From Gammaproteobacteria bacterium (GTDB lineage: Bacteria; Pseudomonadota; Gammaproteobacteria; Pseudomonadales; Azotimanducaceae), in the NCBI GenBank assembly GCA_030432795.1, contig JAUILW010000240.1:1-5715 (forward strand): a stretch of 5,715 bases of DNA. Direction: 5' to 3'. This document shows, piece by piece, positions 5,621-5,715 of the stretch. The translations under genes and the position numbers were made by a program. Positions within the stretch are counted from its first letter, which is position 1. Each line of letters begins with the position of its first letter. Under the pieces are notes generated by a model. That model did not search any database, had not been told where the DNA came from, and saw only the letters and a list, made by a program, of their open reading frames with translations.

Positions 5621-5646
5621 AAATCAATCACTTACGCGATTGATTT
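5621..5646. repeat. Hairpin 3 of the palindrome tract, AT-rich
   Basis: AAATCAATC (5621-5629) pairs perfectly with GATTGATTT (5638-5646) around an 8-nt loop, ACTTACGC. Its stem base composition contrasts with the GC-rich hairpin before it. Confidence 0.7.
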
Positions 5647-5648
5647 GC

Positions 5649-5672
5649 GCTTCGCCATCCTTGGCGAGAAGC
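5649..5672. repeat. Hairpin 4 of the palindrome tract
   Basis: GCTT (5649-5652) and CGCCA (5653-5657) pair with AAGC (5669-5672) and TGGCG (5662-5666), with a 2-nt AG bulge at 5667-5668 and a TCCT tetraloop. Its last two bases are shared with the next hairpin, so the two cannot form fully together. Confidence 0.55.
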
Positions 5673-5702
5673 TAGCACCCTGTGTGTGAACAGGGTGCTA
5701 GC
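5671..5702. repeat. Hairpin 5 of the palindrome tract, 13-bp perfect stem
   Basis: GCTAGCACCCTGT (5671-5683) pairs perfectly with ACAGGGTGCTAGC (5690-5702) around the loop GTGTGA. This is the strongest stem in the window. The 12-bp palindrome CAATGCGCATTG begins at its last base. Confidence 0.8.
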
Positions 5703-5715
5703 AATGCGCATTGGA

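Larger units (their letters stand above)
5544..5713. repeat. Tract of consecutive, mutually different palindromes
   Basis: Seven inverted repeats follow one another almost without gaps: 5544-5556 (CAATAG-C-CTATTG, over the stop codon), then hairpins at 5556-5583, 5585-5610, 5621-5646, 5649-5672 and 5671-5702, then the 12-bp palindrome CAATGCGCATTG (5702-5713). Adjacent elements share edge bases at 5556, 5671-5672 and 5702. The only unpaired linker of note is 5611-5620. Stem sequences differ from one another, so these are not tandem copies. None is followed by a T-tract on either strand. No gene was found here. It could be a structured RNA, a 3' untranslated region, or a folded-DNA element; the right edge of the window cuts off its continuation. 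Confidence 0.7.

Noticed and set aside
5585..5702. Standard intrinsic terminators at hairpins 2 and 5.
   Set aside because: Neither stem is followed by a T-run on either strand, so canonical Rho-independent termination is not supported.
5544..5713. Integron attC site or cassette junction in the palindrome tract.
   Set aside because: No GTTRRRY and RYYYAAC core pair could be found. The nearest candidate, GTTATTC, fails, and attC has one long imperfect palindrome rather than several separate ones.

Overview
The window is GC-rich, densely coding bacterial DNA. Short intergenic gaps, GGAG-type ribosome binding sites and the protein families present fit a proteobacterium, most likely a gammaproteobacterium; this is a judgement from style and no taxonomic marker is present. 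There are seven protein genes, one cut by the left edge. I see no insertion sequence, CRISPR array, tRNA or rRNA.

Layout. (1) 1-428 (-): the N-terminal 142 residues of a GNAT acetyltransferase. (2) 520-1929 (+): a group II PLP-dependent amino-acid decarboxylase, divergent from the GNAT gene. (3) 1913-1986: a compact control region holding a sigma70-like promoter inside a doubly symmetric operator made of four CTGCATA half-sites, all centred on base 1940. A fifth, imperfect half-site lies over the next start codon. (4) 1984-2745 (+): an ArsR-type winged-helix domain fused to an SRPBCC/AHSA1 domain, with a well-formed internal ribosome binding site and ATG at the domain junction. (5) 2762-3118 (-): a YCII-family protein, convergent with the regulator; both stop codons lie in the arms of one short palindrome. 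(6) 3169-3849 (-): an isoprenylcysteine-methyltransferase-like membrane protein, 50 nt upstream of the YCII gene and probably cotranscribed with it. (7) 3982-5064 (+) and 5076-5549 (+): a glutathione S-transferase-fold protein with an extra C-terminal region of about 120 residues, followed 11 nt later by a SnoaL/NTF2-like protein, probably one operon. (8) 5544-5713: a tract tiled almost edge to edge with seven different palindromes, five of them good hairpins, running to the right edge.

How the parts may work together. The regulator probably controls its own promoter through the nested operator and may sense a small hydrophobic ligand through its SRPBCC domain. ArsR, SRPBCC and YCII proteins are often encoded near one another in bacteria, so the convergent YCII gene fits this neighbourhood. 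The other genes (acetyltransferase, decarboxylase, methyltransferase, GST, SnoaL) are all small-molecule-modifying families, but the changing orientations argue against a single pathway operon. The two parts most worth a second look are the operator with the fused regulator, and the multi-hairpin tract at the right end, which no feature type I know explains well.
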